Part shown: positions 1 through 5,515 of the stretch, piece by piece
How positions within the stretch are numbered: the first letter of the stretch is position 1
Layout: each line of letters begins with the position of its first letter
From: Actinomycetes bacterium
GTDB lineage: Bacteria; Actinomycetota; Acidimicrobiia; Acidimicrobiales; Acidimicrobiaceae
Assembly: GCA_021790495.1 (NCBI GenBank)
Contig: JAJYGZ010000232.1
Span: 1 to 9,571 of the forward strand
Reading direction: 5' to 3'
DNA length: 9,571 nucleotides
Position numbers and translations under genes: made by a program
The notes under the pieces: model-generated
Told to the model about the DNA's origin: nothing
Database searches by the model: none
The model's input: the letters and a program-made list of their open reading frames with translations, nothing else

Positions 1-769
1 CATACCCGAGCAGTAGCGCCTCATGGGAAGTCCAGAAGTTCACTTGACGGAGGTGTTCTTCTTGAGCCAAATCGATTCCGCAGGCGGCCATGAACTTGAG
101 CGCCCGCTCGATCTCAAATGCCACAGCTTCGTAACGCTGGCCCTCTTCTGACGTTGCTACAAACTGTTGATTCCAGGTGTGCACCCTCGACAGATCGGAG
201 AAGCCACCTTTTGTCAATGATCGAAGCAGGTTGAGCGTCGCCGCCGATTGATTGTAGGCCCGCAGCATCCTTCTTGGATCCGGGGTGCGATCCGGTAGTG
301 TCGGTGCATCGTTATGGATGATATGCCCACGAAAGGCCGGCAGTACCTGGCCCTCGACGGTCTCCAGCGACGACGACCGGGGCTTGGCGAATTGGCCTGC
401 GATGCGCCCCAATTTTATTAGCGGCACGCCGGACGAGTAGGTGAGCACCACCGCCATCTGCAAGATTACTTTGAGCTTGTTTTGGACCGAGTCGGCGGAG
501 TAGTCGTGGAACGACTCGGCGCAGTCCCCGGCTTGGAGCACGAAAGCTTTGCCTTTTGCCGCCCGGGCGAGCTGGTGGGAAAGGTCCCGAATCTCGGCGG
601 GGTAGACGAGCGGGGGAAGGGTGGCAATCTCTTTTTCGACCAGCTCTACTTGCGCTGGGTCGCTCCAGTCGGGCTGCTGGGAGATCGGCAAGTCTCGCCA
701 TGAATCCGGTGTCCACACGTGCATCTCCAGTTTTATCCGGGCGTTCGAAGCCTCAGTTCGCTCGGACAT
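1..769 (-). CDS. aroG: Class II 3-deoxy-7-phosphoheptulonate (DAHP) synthase, N-terminal part
   Basis: First enzyme of the shikimate pathway: condenses phosphoenolpyruvate with erythrose 4-phosphate to DAHP in the cytosol. The frame gives 256 codons from an ATG at 767-769 and runs off the window, so the C-terminal half (roughly 200 residues in this family) is missing. Visible class II landmarks are WTPDSWRDLPISQQP (19-33), LPPLV (51-55), LQAGDCAESF (78-87; Cys83 matches the family's metal-ligand cysteine), GRIAGQFAKPRS (121-132, PEP-site arginine), RTPDPRRMLRAY (161-172), SAATLNL (175-181) and WTSHEALLLGY near the cut. The segment usually written RGD-x-VN reads RGHIIHND here. The Shine-Dalgarno sequence is weak. 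The gene is divergent from the oxidoreductase gene. Family assignment is very secure; the symbol follows the mycobacterial class II enzyme. Confidence 0.95.
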   Translation of the reverse strand, partial: MSERTEASNARIKLEMHVWTPDSWRDLPISQQPDWSDPAQVELVEKEIATLPPLVYPAEIRDLSHQLARAAKGKAFVLQAGDCAESFHDYSADSVQNKLKVILQMAVVLTYSSGVPLIKLGRIAGQFAKPRSSSLETVEGQVLPAFRGHIIHNDAPTLPDRTPDPRRMLRAYNQSAATLNLLRSLTKGGFSDLSRVHTWNQQFVATSEEGQRYEAVAFEIERALKFMAACGIDLAQEEHLRQVNFWTSHEALLLGY

Positions 770-792
770 TGCGAAATCTTGGTTGTTATGCA

Positions 793-810
793 ACTTTGAC
801 AATTCAAAGT
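793..810. promoter_or_regulatory. Inverted repeat overlapping the -35 box (candidate operator)
   Basis: ACTTTGA (793-799), CAAT (800-803) and TCAAAGT (804-810) form a perfect 7-bp inverted repeat with a 4-nt centre. It covers the -35 hexamer of the rightward promoter and lies 24 nt upstream of the leftward DAHP synthase start. A dimeric repressor bound here could affect both genes. No regulator gene is adjacent, so the binding protein is unknown. Confidence 0.4.
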
Positions 811-824
811 CTTGTACTTATAGG
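796..824 (+). promoter_or_regulatory. Promoter for the LLM oxidoreductase-nadD block
   Basis: A perfect -35 hexamer TTGACA (796-801) is followed after 17 nt by TATAGG (819-824). Reading the -10 as TAGGAT (821-826) gives a 19-nt spacer. Either places the start of transcription about 25 nt before the GTG start at 857. This is the best sigma-A-type match I noticed in the window. Confidence 0.6.
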
Positions 825-856
825 ATAAGGCGGAAAGCTACTGAAGGGCAATCCAA

Positions 857-1789
857 GTGCGACAATTCCGATTCGGAGTACAAGTGTCGACGCTGACAAG
901 CGGCGTTGATGAACTCGTAGGTCTGGCTCGGCGCGCGGAGGAATTGGGTTATTCTTCGATATTCCTCCCAGATCATCTCGCCGGCGATCAGTGGTCGCCG
1001 ATTTCAGCATTGGGCGCTATCGCGTCAGCCACTAGCTCGATCAAATTAGGGGCTCTGGTCTTTTGCAACGACTATCGCCACCCTTTGATTCTTGCCCAGG
1101 AACTCGCCACGTTGCAGGAGTTGAGCCATGGTCGCATCGAGTTTGGGCTCGGTGCGGGGTGGATGAAAAGTGATTACGAACAGGGCGGCATCGCCTTTGA
1201 CAGCGCGGGGATCCGCATTGCCCGACTTGAGGAGTCCCTGACGATATTGGCAGAGCTTTTCGATTCCAGAGTCTCGAACTTTTCGGGCAAGTTCTACCAG
1301 TTGAACGACGCGAAGCTCCAGCCGTTGAGTACCTATGGCAAGCCGGCTCTGATAGTCGGCGGCGGCGGCCGCAAAATGTTGGAGCTCGCGGCCAGATCGG
1401 CCGGTATCGTGGGGATCAACGTCAACCTCGCCTCCGGCGCCCTAGGGCCAGATTTGGTGGCTGAGGTTGGACCTGCAGCCTTCGCACGTAGGGTCGGATG
1501 GGTGCGCGATGTCGCTGGCGCCCATATGGACGACATCGAGCTGCAGTGCTTGACCTTTGTGGCCAAGGTTTCACCAGAGGCGCGATCGTGGGTGGCCGAG
1601 ATGGCACCGGCTTTTGGACTAGAGGGTAGCGCGGCCCTCGATATTCCGATTGTGCTGGCCGGAACCGTCGCAGAGGTTTGTGCGACCCTTGAGTCAAGGC
1701 GCCGAGAGTATGGTTTTAGCTATTGGGTTATCCACCAATCAGAGCTCGAAGAGTTTGCACCCGTGGTAGCTGAACTTCAGGGGCGGTAG
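857..1789 (+). CDS. LLM-class F420-dependent oxidoreductase (luciferase-like monooxygenase family)
   Basis: A 310-aa single-domain protein of the bacterial luciferase-like fold, most likely using coenzyme F420; the substrate cannot be told from sequence. It opens with RQFRFGVQ, as in the actinobacterial MSMEG_2516-type subfamily (TIGR03621). Further landmarks are LGYSSIFLPDHL (30-41), the core HGRIEFGLGAGW (91-102), and the long helix ending in LEESLTILAELF. The start is GTG at 857, preceded by GAAGGG with an 8-nt spacer. The stop lies one base before the GTG of nadD, so the two are probably co-transcribed and translationally coupled. Nothing in the sequence links its chemistry to NAD synthesis; the operon may only share expression. 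F420 versus FMN use is inferred from family resemblance. Confidence 0.88.
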   Translation: MRQFRFGVQVSTLTSGVDELVGLARRAEELGYSSIFLPDHLAGDQWSPISALGAIASATSSIKLGALVFCNDYRHPLILAQELATLQELSHGRIEFGLGAGWMKSDYEQGGIAFDSAGIRIARLEESLTILAELFDSRVSNFSGKFYQLNDAKLQPLSTYGKPALIVGGGGRKMLELAARSAGIVGINVNLASGALGPDLVAEVGPAAFARRVGWVRDVAGAHMDDIELQCLTFVAKVSPEARSWVAEMAPAFGLEGSAALDIPIVLAGTVAEVCATLESRRREYGFSYWVIHQSELEEFAPVVAELQGR

Positions 1790-1790
1790 G

Positions 1791-2432
1791 GTGCAGGTGA
1801 AGCCTGAGCAATCGGCTCCTTCGCGCATTGGGATCTTTGGCGGTACATTTGATCCCGTCCACGTTGGGCATCTCGTTGCAGCCGTGAATGCCAAACAGGG
1901 TGCCAAGCTCGACAAGGTGCTTCTGGTCGTCGCAAATATTCCTTGGCAGAAGGAGCATACCCGGGTCGTCTCTCCTGCGCATCTCCGCTACTCCCTTGTC
2001 CAAGCCGCGGTTGCTGGCGTCGAGGGGTTGGAGGCTTGCGATATCGAGATAAGGCGCGGCGGGCAGTCTTTTACCATCGATACGGTCCTTGATACCGCTC
2101 GTGATTATCCGAATAGCGAATTATTTCTTATAGTCGGTGCCGATGCCGCAATGGGGATTTCAAGCTGGGAGCGATCCGATAAATTGGCGGAGTTAGTCAC
2201 GCTGGTGGTCGTCAATCGACCGGGGACCGCCATGGAGGTCGATTTGGACCAGAGATGGCACACGCTTCTTGTCGAAGTTCCCGCGATAGACATTTCATCC
2301 ACCGACATCCGCGCCCGCGTCAAGGACGGCCGGCCGCTCGACTATATCCTTACGCGCGAGACGATCGAGTTCATCCGAGCCGCCGGTCTCTATCGCGAAG
2401 ACGTGGGGGATGGCAGCAGAGGTAAGAAGTAG
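1791..2432 (+). CDS. nadD: Nicotinate-nucleotide adenylyltransferase
   Basis: Transfers AMP from ATP to nicotinate mononucleotide, giving deamido-NAD in the last steps of NAD synthesis. The 213-aa protein has the complete nucleotidyltransferase signature IFGGTFDPVHVGHL (15-28, with the HxGH motif at 24-27), the GADAAMGISSWERSDKL segment (117-132) and the C-terminal ISSTDIR motif (168-174). Length is normal for NadD. The GTG start at 1791 follows the upstream stop by a single base, and the SD-like AGGGG lies inside the end of the previous gene. The first 11 residues before RIGIFGGTF are a short extension. The order nadD then rsfS is the common bacterial arrangement and supports both calls. Confidence 0.96.
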   Translation: MQVKPEQSAPSRIGIFGGTFDPVHVGHLVAAVNAKQGAKLDKVLLVVANIPWQKEHTRVVSPAHLRYSLVQAAVAGVEGLEACDIEIRRGGQSFTIDTVLDTARDYPNSELFLIVGADAAMGISSWERSDKLAELVTLVVVNRPGTAMEVDLDQRWHTLLVEVPAIDISSTDIRARVKDGRPLDYILTRETIEFIRAAGLYREDVGDGSRGKK

Positions 2433-2479
2433 ACGGGTCGGGCAAAATCGACGATTGCCGAGGCGTAACGGGTGGTAAA

Positions 2480-2507
2480 CTCCGCTTAGTACCATCATTT
2501 AGCGGAG
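2480..2507 (+). promoter_or_regulatory. Hairpin that masks the rsfS ribosome binding site
   Basis: CTCCGCT (2480-2486) and AGCGGAG (2501-2507) are perfect 7-bp complements around a 14-nt loop. The right arm contains most of the rsfS Shine-Dalgarno GGAGG (2504-2508). In the nadD-rsfS transcript this stem would block ribosome entry unless opened. The arms are plain in the sequence; regulation is inference. Confidence 0.4.
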
Positions 2508-2512
2508 GTCAT

Positions 2513-2893
2513 TTGAAGCCGAAATCCATGGAAAATCAGCCAAGTTCTAAAGAGCTGGTCCTCGTTGCGGTAGATGCGGTAATAGAGAAGAAGGGCGGCG
2601 ACTTGGCGGTGTTGGATCTCACCGGCATTAGTTCGATCGCCGACTACTTTCTAATTTGCTCTGGATCTAATTCGCGCCAAGTGAGGACCATCGCCGAAGA
2701 GGTAGACAATAAGGTCAAAGAGATCTTCGGTCTGTCGCCGAAGTCGACGGAGGGCCTGGGCGATGCGATGTGGGTTTTAATGGATTACGTCGACTTCGTA
2801 GTCCACATATTCATGCCCGAGACGAGAGATTTTTACTCACTCGAGAGGCTTTGGGCCGATGCCGGGCGTCTTGAAGTTGGGGCTCCGGTCTAG
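2513..2893 (+). CDS. rsfS: Ribosomal silencing factor RsfS
   Basis: RsfS binds ribosomal protein uL14 on the 50S subunit and hinders subunit joining, lowering translation in starvation. The 126-aa product has the family core GDLAVLDLTGISSIADYFLICSG at about residues 29-51, then SNSRQVRTIAEEV and the C-terminal DYVDFVVHIFMPETRDFY plus LERLWADA. The TTG start at 2513 follows GGAGG (2504-2508) by only 4 nt. The alternative ATG at 2528 is 19 nt from it and would give 121 aa. TTG is preferred, with moderate certainty. Together with nadD it forms a standard pair; about 80 nt between them carries the SD-masking hairpin and a weak TTGCCG/TAAACT promoter-like pair. Its stop is 11 bp from the convergent stop of the DsbA-like gene. 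Confidence 0.95.
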   Translation: MKPKSMENQPSSKELVLVAVDAVIEKKGGDLAVLDLTGISSIADYFLICSGSNSRQVRTIAEEVDNKVKEIFGLSPKSTEGLGDAMWVLMDYVDFVVHIFMPETRDFYSLERLWADAGRLEVGAPV

Positions 2894-2904
2894 CAAAAAG
2901 GGCG

Positions 2905-3540
2905 TTAGGCGACTGATGGCCCGAAGAACTTCTTGCGCTTGAGCTCGAAGAAACATCCAAGTTGCGAAAGTCCCACTAGGTGCGACCACAACTCCAACAC
3001 CTCGGAGTCTTCGGGAACGCGACACAGAATCGGCCCAAAAAAGCCTTGCTGGGATCCGTCGGAGGTAATCGCTATGATCGGAACGCCAACGTCGTCTCCT
3101 ACTAACGCCAGCGCCTCGGTCATCGACTCTTGTATCACCTCGTCCAGGGCAAGGTCGTCGCGCGCAAGGAGGATCTCCTCCTTGAGGCTGAATTCCTCCA
3201 GGATCGCCCCCAGGTCGGTGCCATCGCGAGCCTCGGCTATGTGGAATTGCTCTCCAAATCTCAAGTAGAACTCCGATACGAGAGAATTAGCTTCGAAATC
3301 GTCGTATACGGCGCGAATTTTGGCTACTACTCGAAGCGCCGCCAGACTCAGTTCGGTCTCGGAGCGAAACTGCTCCGTGACGACTTTGGAGCGGTTTTTG
3401 ATGGCCATCGAAAATGGCTTGAATTCAAGCGGAATGTCTGTTTTAGACGCAACGGTTCGGAGCCAACGCGATGCGATAAAGGTCCATGGGCAGAATGGAT
3501 CGAAGTATAAAGTCACTTTGGTGATTGTCGATTGGGTCAT
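2905..3540 (-). CDS. DsbA-family thioredoxin-like protein, related to mycothiol-dependent nitroreductase, with CPWT active site
   Basis: A 211-aa cytosolic protein of the DsbA fold. The N-terminus YFDPFCPWTFIASRWL and the C-terminal FFGPILCRVP and FFELKR match the actinobacterial family of M. tuberculosis Rv2466c, a mycothiol-dependent nitroreductase/oxidoreductase with a CPWC site. A cis-proline loop (VGVPII) is present. Here the site is CPWT (17-20): the nucleophilic Cys17 remains and the resolving cysteine is Thr20. A monothiol mechanism, in which mycothiol resolves the mixed disulfide, would fit (inference). The ATG at 3538-3540 is preceded by GGGG with a 6-nt spacer. The frame stays open for 48 more codons upstream, encoding a hydrophobic stretch, but that start has no good ribosome binding site. 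No signal peptide is present from the chosen start. Confidence 0.85.
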   Translation of the reverse strand: MTQSTITKVTLYFDPFCPWTFIASRWLRTVASKTDIPLEFKPFSMAIKNRSKVVTEQFRSETELSLAALRVVAKIRAVYDDFEANSLVSEFYLRFGEQFHIAEARDGTDLGAILEEFSLKEEILLARDDLALDEVIQESMTEALALVGDDVGVPIIAITSDGSQQGFFGPILCRVPEDSEVLELWSHLVGLSQLGCFFELKRKKFFGPSVA

Positions 3541-3780
3541 GATTTTCCCCGTTCCTTTTCCTGACAGGCTACTTGTGCGCCCAATCATGGAGGCTATCAA
3601 GCACAAGAAGCCCAGGGCAATCGCAAGATCGGCACGACCTGAATCCGGCGATCGGGCAAATTGCACCCTTGCGCTCGGAGGCAACTGAGACGCAAAGATC
3701 TAGGAAGCGGGGCGCCTTCGGGGCTCGGAGGACGACCACATCGCTAGTTTGTCTACTTCAATGCCATGCCCGCCTGTCCA

Positions 3781-3862
3781 TATAGTGAAGGCGACCACAC
3801 CAAATAGGCCGATGATAGGAAATGCCGACTGCAGGGGTGAACAGTCGGCATGTTTCCTTTTT
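3781..3862 (+). ncRNA. Candidate small RNA: -10 box followed by an intrinsic terminator
   Basis: TATAGT (3781-3786) is a good -10 hexamer, with a poor -35 (TTCAAT) 18 nt upstream. About 70 nt after the expected transcription start comes a well-formed terminator at 3817-3862. No plus-strand gene feeds that terminator, so a short transcript from about 3793 to 3862 would explain it. This rests on two weak signals and could equally be a chance -10 next to a terminator serving the minus strand. Confidence 0.22.
3817..3862 (+). terminator. Rho-independent terminator, T-tract on the plus strand
   Basis: TGCCGACTG (3823-3831) pairs perfectly with CAGTCGGCA (3842-3850). The stem is extended by AGGAAA (3817-3822) with TTTCCT (3853-3858) across a 2-nt bulge, and a run of five T (3858-3862) follows. 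On the minus strand the same stem lies downstream of the SHOCT gene but has only a weak T run, so it may act in both directions. Confidence 0.65.
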
Positions 3863-3902
3863 GGGTGGGGTGACCCAACTCGCCGGCGCTTGCCGGGCGA
3901 GA
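3861..3902 (-). terminator. Two adjacent hairpins just after the SHOCT gene
   Basis: Just after the SHOCT stop codon, CTCGCC (3879-3884) pairs with GGCGAG (3896-3901), extended by three inner pairs with one bulge and a tetraloop. Next to it TTGGGT (3861-3866) pairs with ACCCAA (3873-3878). Neither has a T-tract in the minus direction. With the stem at 3817-3862 they make three hairpins in a row, likely protecting or ending the SHOCT mRNA. Confidence 0.4.
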
Positions 3903-3903
3903 T

Positions 3904-4176
3904 CTATTTTGAATCTCGTGATTTGGATCCATAACCAAGCACGCCAAGTGCCTCCGAGTACTCCTCTTTGGTCAGGTCGCCTTGGGCGAAGCGCCTGTCG
4001 AGAATCGATTTTGCTTCATCGGATCGGGTCGGCGATGCGCCTGAACCCGAGCGCCGCGGATCGCGGAGAACGGTTACTGCCAGGAATGCTACTGCGACTA
4101 AAACAACCATCAATACGATCATCCCGATAAACATTCCGATCGGGTCGCCACCGTAGAATCCGCCTTGCCACCCCAT
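3904..4176 (-). CDS. Small SHOCT-domain membrane protein
   Basis: A 90-aa protein. Residues about 13-38 form one strongly hydrophobic membrane helix, followed by a basic, Ser-rich linker. The C-terminal part KSILDRRFAQGDLTKEEYSE (about 56-75) is a classic SHOCT domain, a short helical oligomerisation module found at the ends of many bacterial membrane proteins. The N-terminus is rich in Gly and aromatic residues. The ATG at 4174-4176 follows an AGGGAT-type Shine-Dalgarno sequence at good spacing. Molecular function is unknown for such stand-alone proteins. It lies 124 bp downstream of the 83-aa gene on the same strand. The spacer has a weak TTCTCA/TAACTT promoter-like pair and a small hairpin (4265-4278). 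Confidence 0.85.
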   Translation of the reverse strand: MGWQGGFYGGDPIGMFIGMIVLMVVLVAVAFLAVTVLRDPRRSGSGASPTRSDEAKSILDRRFAQGDLTKEEYSEALGVLGYGSKSRDSK

Positions 4177-4300
4177 CTTTATCCCTATCCCTCTCTCCGT
4201 CTGGTCACCGCGCCGCTCGTGGCATCTCTGGTCTGGGGCCGTCTCGGTGCCTCAATAAGTTAATCTTCGCTCGCGAAGTTGAGAATGGCGTGTGAAAACG

Positions 4301-4552
4301 CTAAGTCGCGGATAGTAGTTGTGGTTGGAGCGGATTAGGAAGAGATGCCGATTGCAACGAGGTAAGGAGTTCGATTTCCTCGATGTCCAGGAAGATGTCC
4401 TCGCCGCCAGCCAGAATCCACAAGGTTGGGTGCCGACCGCAACAGACCGATACAATCGTGGCCGGTTCGATCACCCTGTCGCCGCGCATTGAAATTGCAG
4501 ATGGAGAGGAGCCACATCGAGCGACTGCTGCCTCAAGGTCAATTGCTCTCAT
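4301..4552 (-). CDS. Hypothetical protein, 83 aa
   Basis: I do not recognise this family. The ATG at 4550-4552 has a very strong Shine-Dalgarno sequence, GAGGAGG, about 4 nt before it (minus strand), the best evidence that it is real. The product is soluble, without signal peptide or membrane helix. Its core HPTLWILAGGEDIFLDIEEI (about 41-60) looks like a beta-strand followed by an acidic segment, and the tail is Leu/Pro/Ser rich. Two cysteines are adjacent (CC, about 37-38). The start overlaps the stop of the upstream open frame as ATGA, a typical sign of translational coupling. Confidence 0.6.
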   Translation of the reverse strand: MRAIDLEAAVARCGSSPSAISMRGDRVIEPATIVSVCCGRHPTLWILAGGEDIFLDIEEIELLTSLQSASLPNPLQPQLLSAT

Positions 4553-4992
4553 ATGTCCTCCTCTGGCATTGACTTCGGCATCAGTGCGCGCAATCTGTAA
4601 AGATCTTCGCTCGTTTCGGCGGAGAGAGCCAAAATTGGACCGCCGGCATCGGCTTGTGTTACCGGGGAGCGCGTGGTGTCGCCGATCTGGTCGCGGGGGA
4701 GAAAGGAGGTTTTCCGGGCGTTGGTGTGCTCGGCGGGTGTGGCGTTGGGGAGGTGGGCGAATCTTTTCCCTCCGCCAAGTGGCTGCGCCGACTCTGTGGC
4801 CGATTCGTCGTTGACAACCGGGTCGTAATAGTGCCTGCGTCCTTCGACACGCGAGATCGGCTCTGCGGAATGCCGCGCGGACTTCGTGGTATTTCTACCT
4901 CGCCTCCATATCTTGGAGCAGTGCTCACGAGGAACTTTAGATCAGTTCTTCGCCAAGCCCCTCACTCGCCAAGAGCCTGAGCCGCGAGGCAA
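4549..4992 (-). pseudogene. Possible broken gene: long open frame with in-frame TGA, coupled to the 83-aa gene
   Basis: On the minus strand the frame is open from 4941 down to the TGA at 4549-4551, 130 codons, but contains no ATG or GTG and only one TTG near its end. Its last residues, ALSAETSEDLYRLRALMP followed by a short acidic tail, look protein-like, and roughly two thirds of third codon positions are G or C by hand count. In the same frame a TTG at 4990-4992 is preceded by AGGAG with a 6-nt spacer, but 16 codons later there is a TGA (4942-4944). This is either a gene broken by a nonsense mutation, a gene with an unusual start, or a chance open frame. No selenocysteine signal was recognised. 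No family recognised. Confidence 0.3.
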
Positions 4993-5013
4993 GCACTTCT
5001 CCTGTCGTTTGTG

Positions 5014-5055
5014 ACGAAGGGGAGCTGGCCGATTAATCGGCCAGCTCCCCTTCGT
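5014..5055. terminator. 42-nt perfect palindrome downstream of the secreted-protein gene
   Basis: The 21-bp arms are perfectly complementary with no unpaired centre (axis between 5034 and 5035). It starts 28 nt after the stop of the secreted-protein gene and would form a very stable hairpin in RNA from either strand. Neither side has a T-tract, so it is not a textbook intrinsic terminator. It may end or stabilise that mRNA, or be a protein-binding palindrome. Confidence 0.5.
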
Positions 5056-5083
5056 GCTTCATCGGGCGTGAGGCTCGACTAGG

Positions 5084-5338
5084 TCAGCTACCGCCAACGA
5101 CATCGACTCCGCCGCTCTGAGCGCCAGATTGCACCTCGACGTTTAGCCCCTGCTGGAGGTTCGCCCCGCCGACGGGATCGTTGGCCGTCGCGCTGGTTTC
5201 GGGAGCATTCTGCGCAGCGACGCTAACCGAAGCTGGCGCGGGGGAGGAAGCGGAAGTTGTCGAGGCGTAGGCTACACCCCCGCCCAAGATCGGCACCGCT
5301 AGCATGCCTGCGACCGCAATCGCGTACTTTATTCTCAT
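5084..5338 (-). CDS. Small secreted Ala/Ser/Gly-rich protein
   Basis: An 84-aa precursor. Residues 1-25 form a Sec-type signal peptide: basic start MRIK, hydrophobic core AIAVAGMLAVPILGGGV, and a cleavage site around AYAS. The mature part (about 59 aa) is low-complexity, rich in Ala, Ser, Thr, Gln and Gly, with no cysteine, and ends in repeated Gly-Gly/Ser-Gly motifs (SGAQSGG, VVGGS). Function unknown. The ATG at 5336-5338 has AAAGGA about 7 nt before it; a longer frame upstream lacks such a site and would bury the signal peptide. It lies 177 bp downstream of the histidine kinase on the same strand with its own promoter region, which carries the same direct-repeat motif as the response regulator promoter. 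It may be a target or extracytoplasmic partner of the two-component system (inference). Confidence 0.75.
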   Translation of the reverse strand: MRIKYAIAVAGMLAVPILGGGVAYASTTSASSPAPASVSVAAQNAPETSATANDPVGGANLQQGLNVEVQSGAQSGGVDVVGGS

Positions 5339-5379
5339 CGTTGTCCTTTCGTTAGGCTCGACGATCGAGCCACACTTGA

Positions 5380-5409
5380 AGATAAGGCCGCCAGATGTCG
5401 AAAAGATGT
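5380..5409 (-). promoter_or_regulatory. Promoter of the secreted-protein gene with direct-repeat regulator box
   Basis: Read on the minus strand, ACATCT occurs at 5409-5404 and again at 5398-5393, exactly 11 bp apart, as expected for OmpR/PhoB-family regulators binding head to tail on one DNA face. A -10-like TTATCT (5385-5380) follows 7 nt after the proximal copy. The repeats occupy the place of the -35 box, suggesting activation. The neighbouring response regulator is the obvious candidate (inference). Confidence 0.45.
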
Positions 5410-5515
5410 TGCGCAAATAAAAGCTCACTGGGTCTGGAGGTGCAGGTTCTGGCGCATGCCAATCCAAAGGTCACCGAACTTGCGCTGGACTGCTAGAAAA
5501 GCTTCTGCCAGCCGA

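Noticed and set aside
3541..3684. 48-codon N-terminal extension of the DsbA-like protein with a hydrophobic stretch (possible membrane anchor)
   Set aside because: The internal ATG at 3540 has a clear Shine-Dalgarno sequence and begins right before the family's usual N-terminus; the upstream start has none.
4383..4980. Plus-strand frames 4383-4814 and 4654-4980
   Set aside because: Composition is atypical (Arg/Trp/Gly-rich), no ribosome site, and they oppose the better-supported minus-strand 83-aa gene and its coupled frame.
5339..5467. Longer start of the secreted-protein gene, adding 43 residues
   Set aside because: It would bury the signal peptide and overlap the promoter; the ATG at 5338 has a good ribosome binding site.
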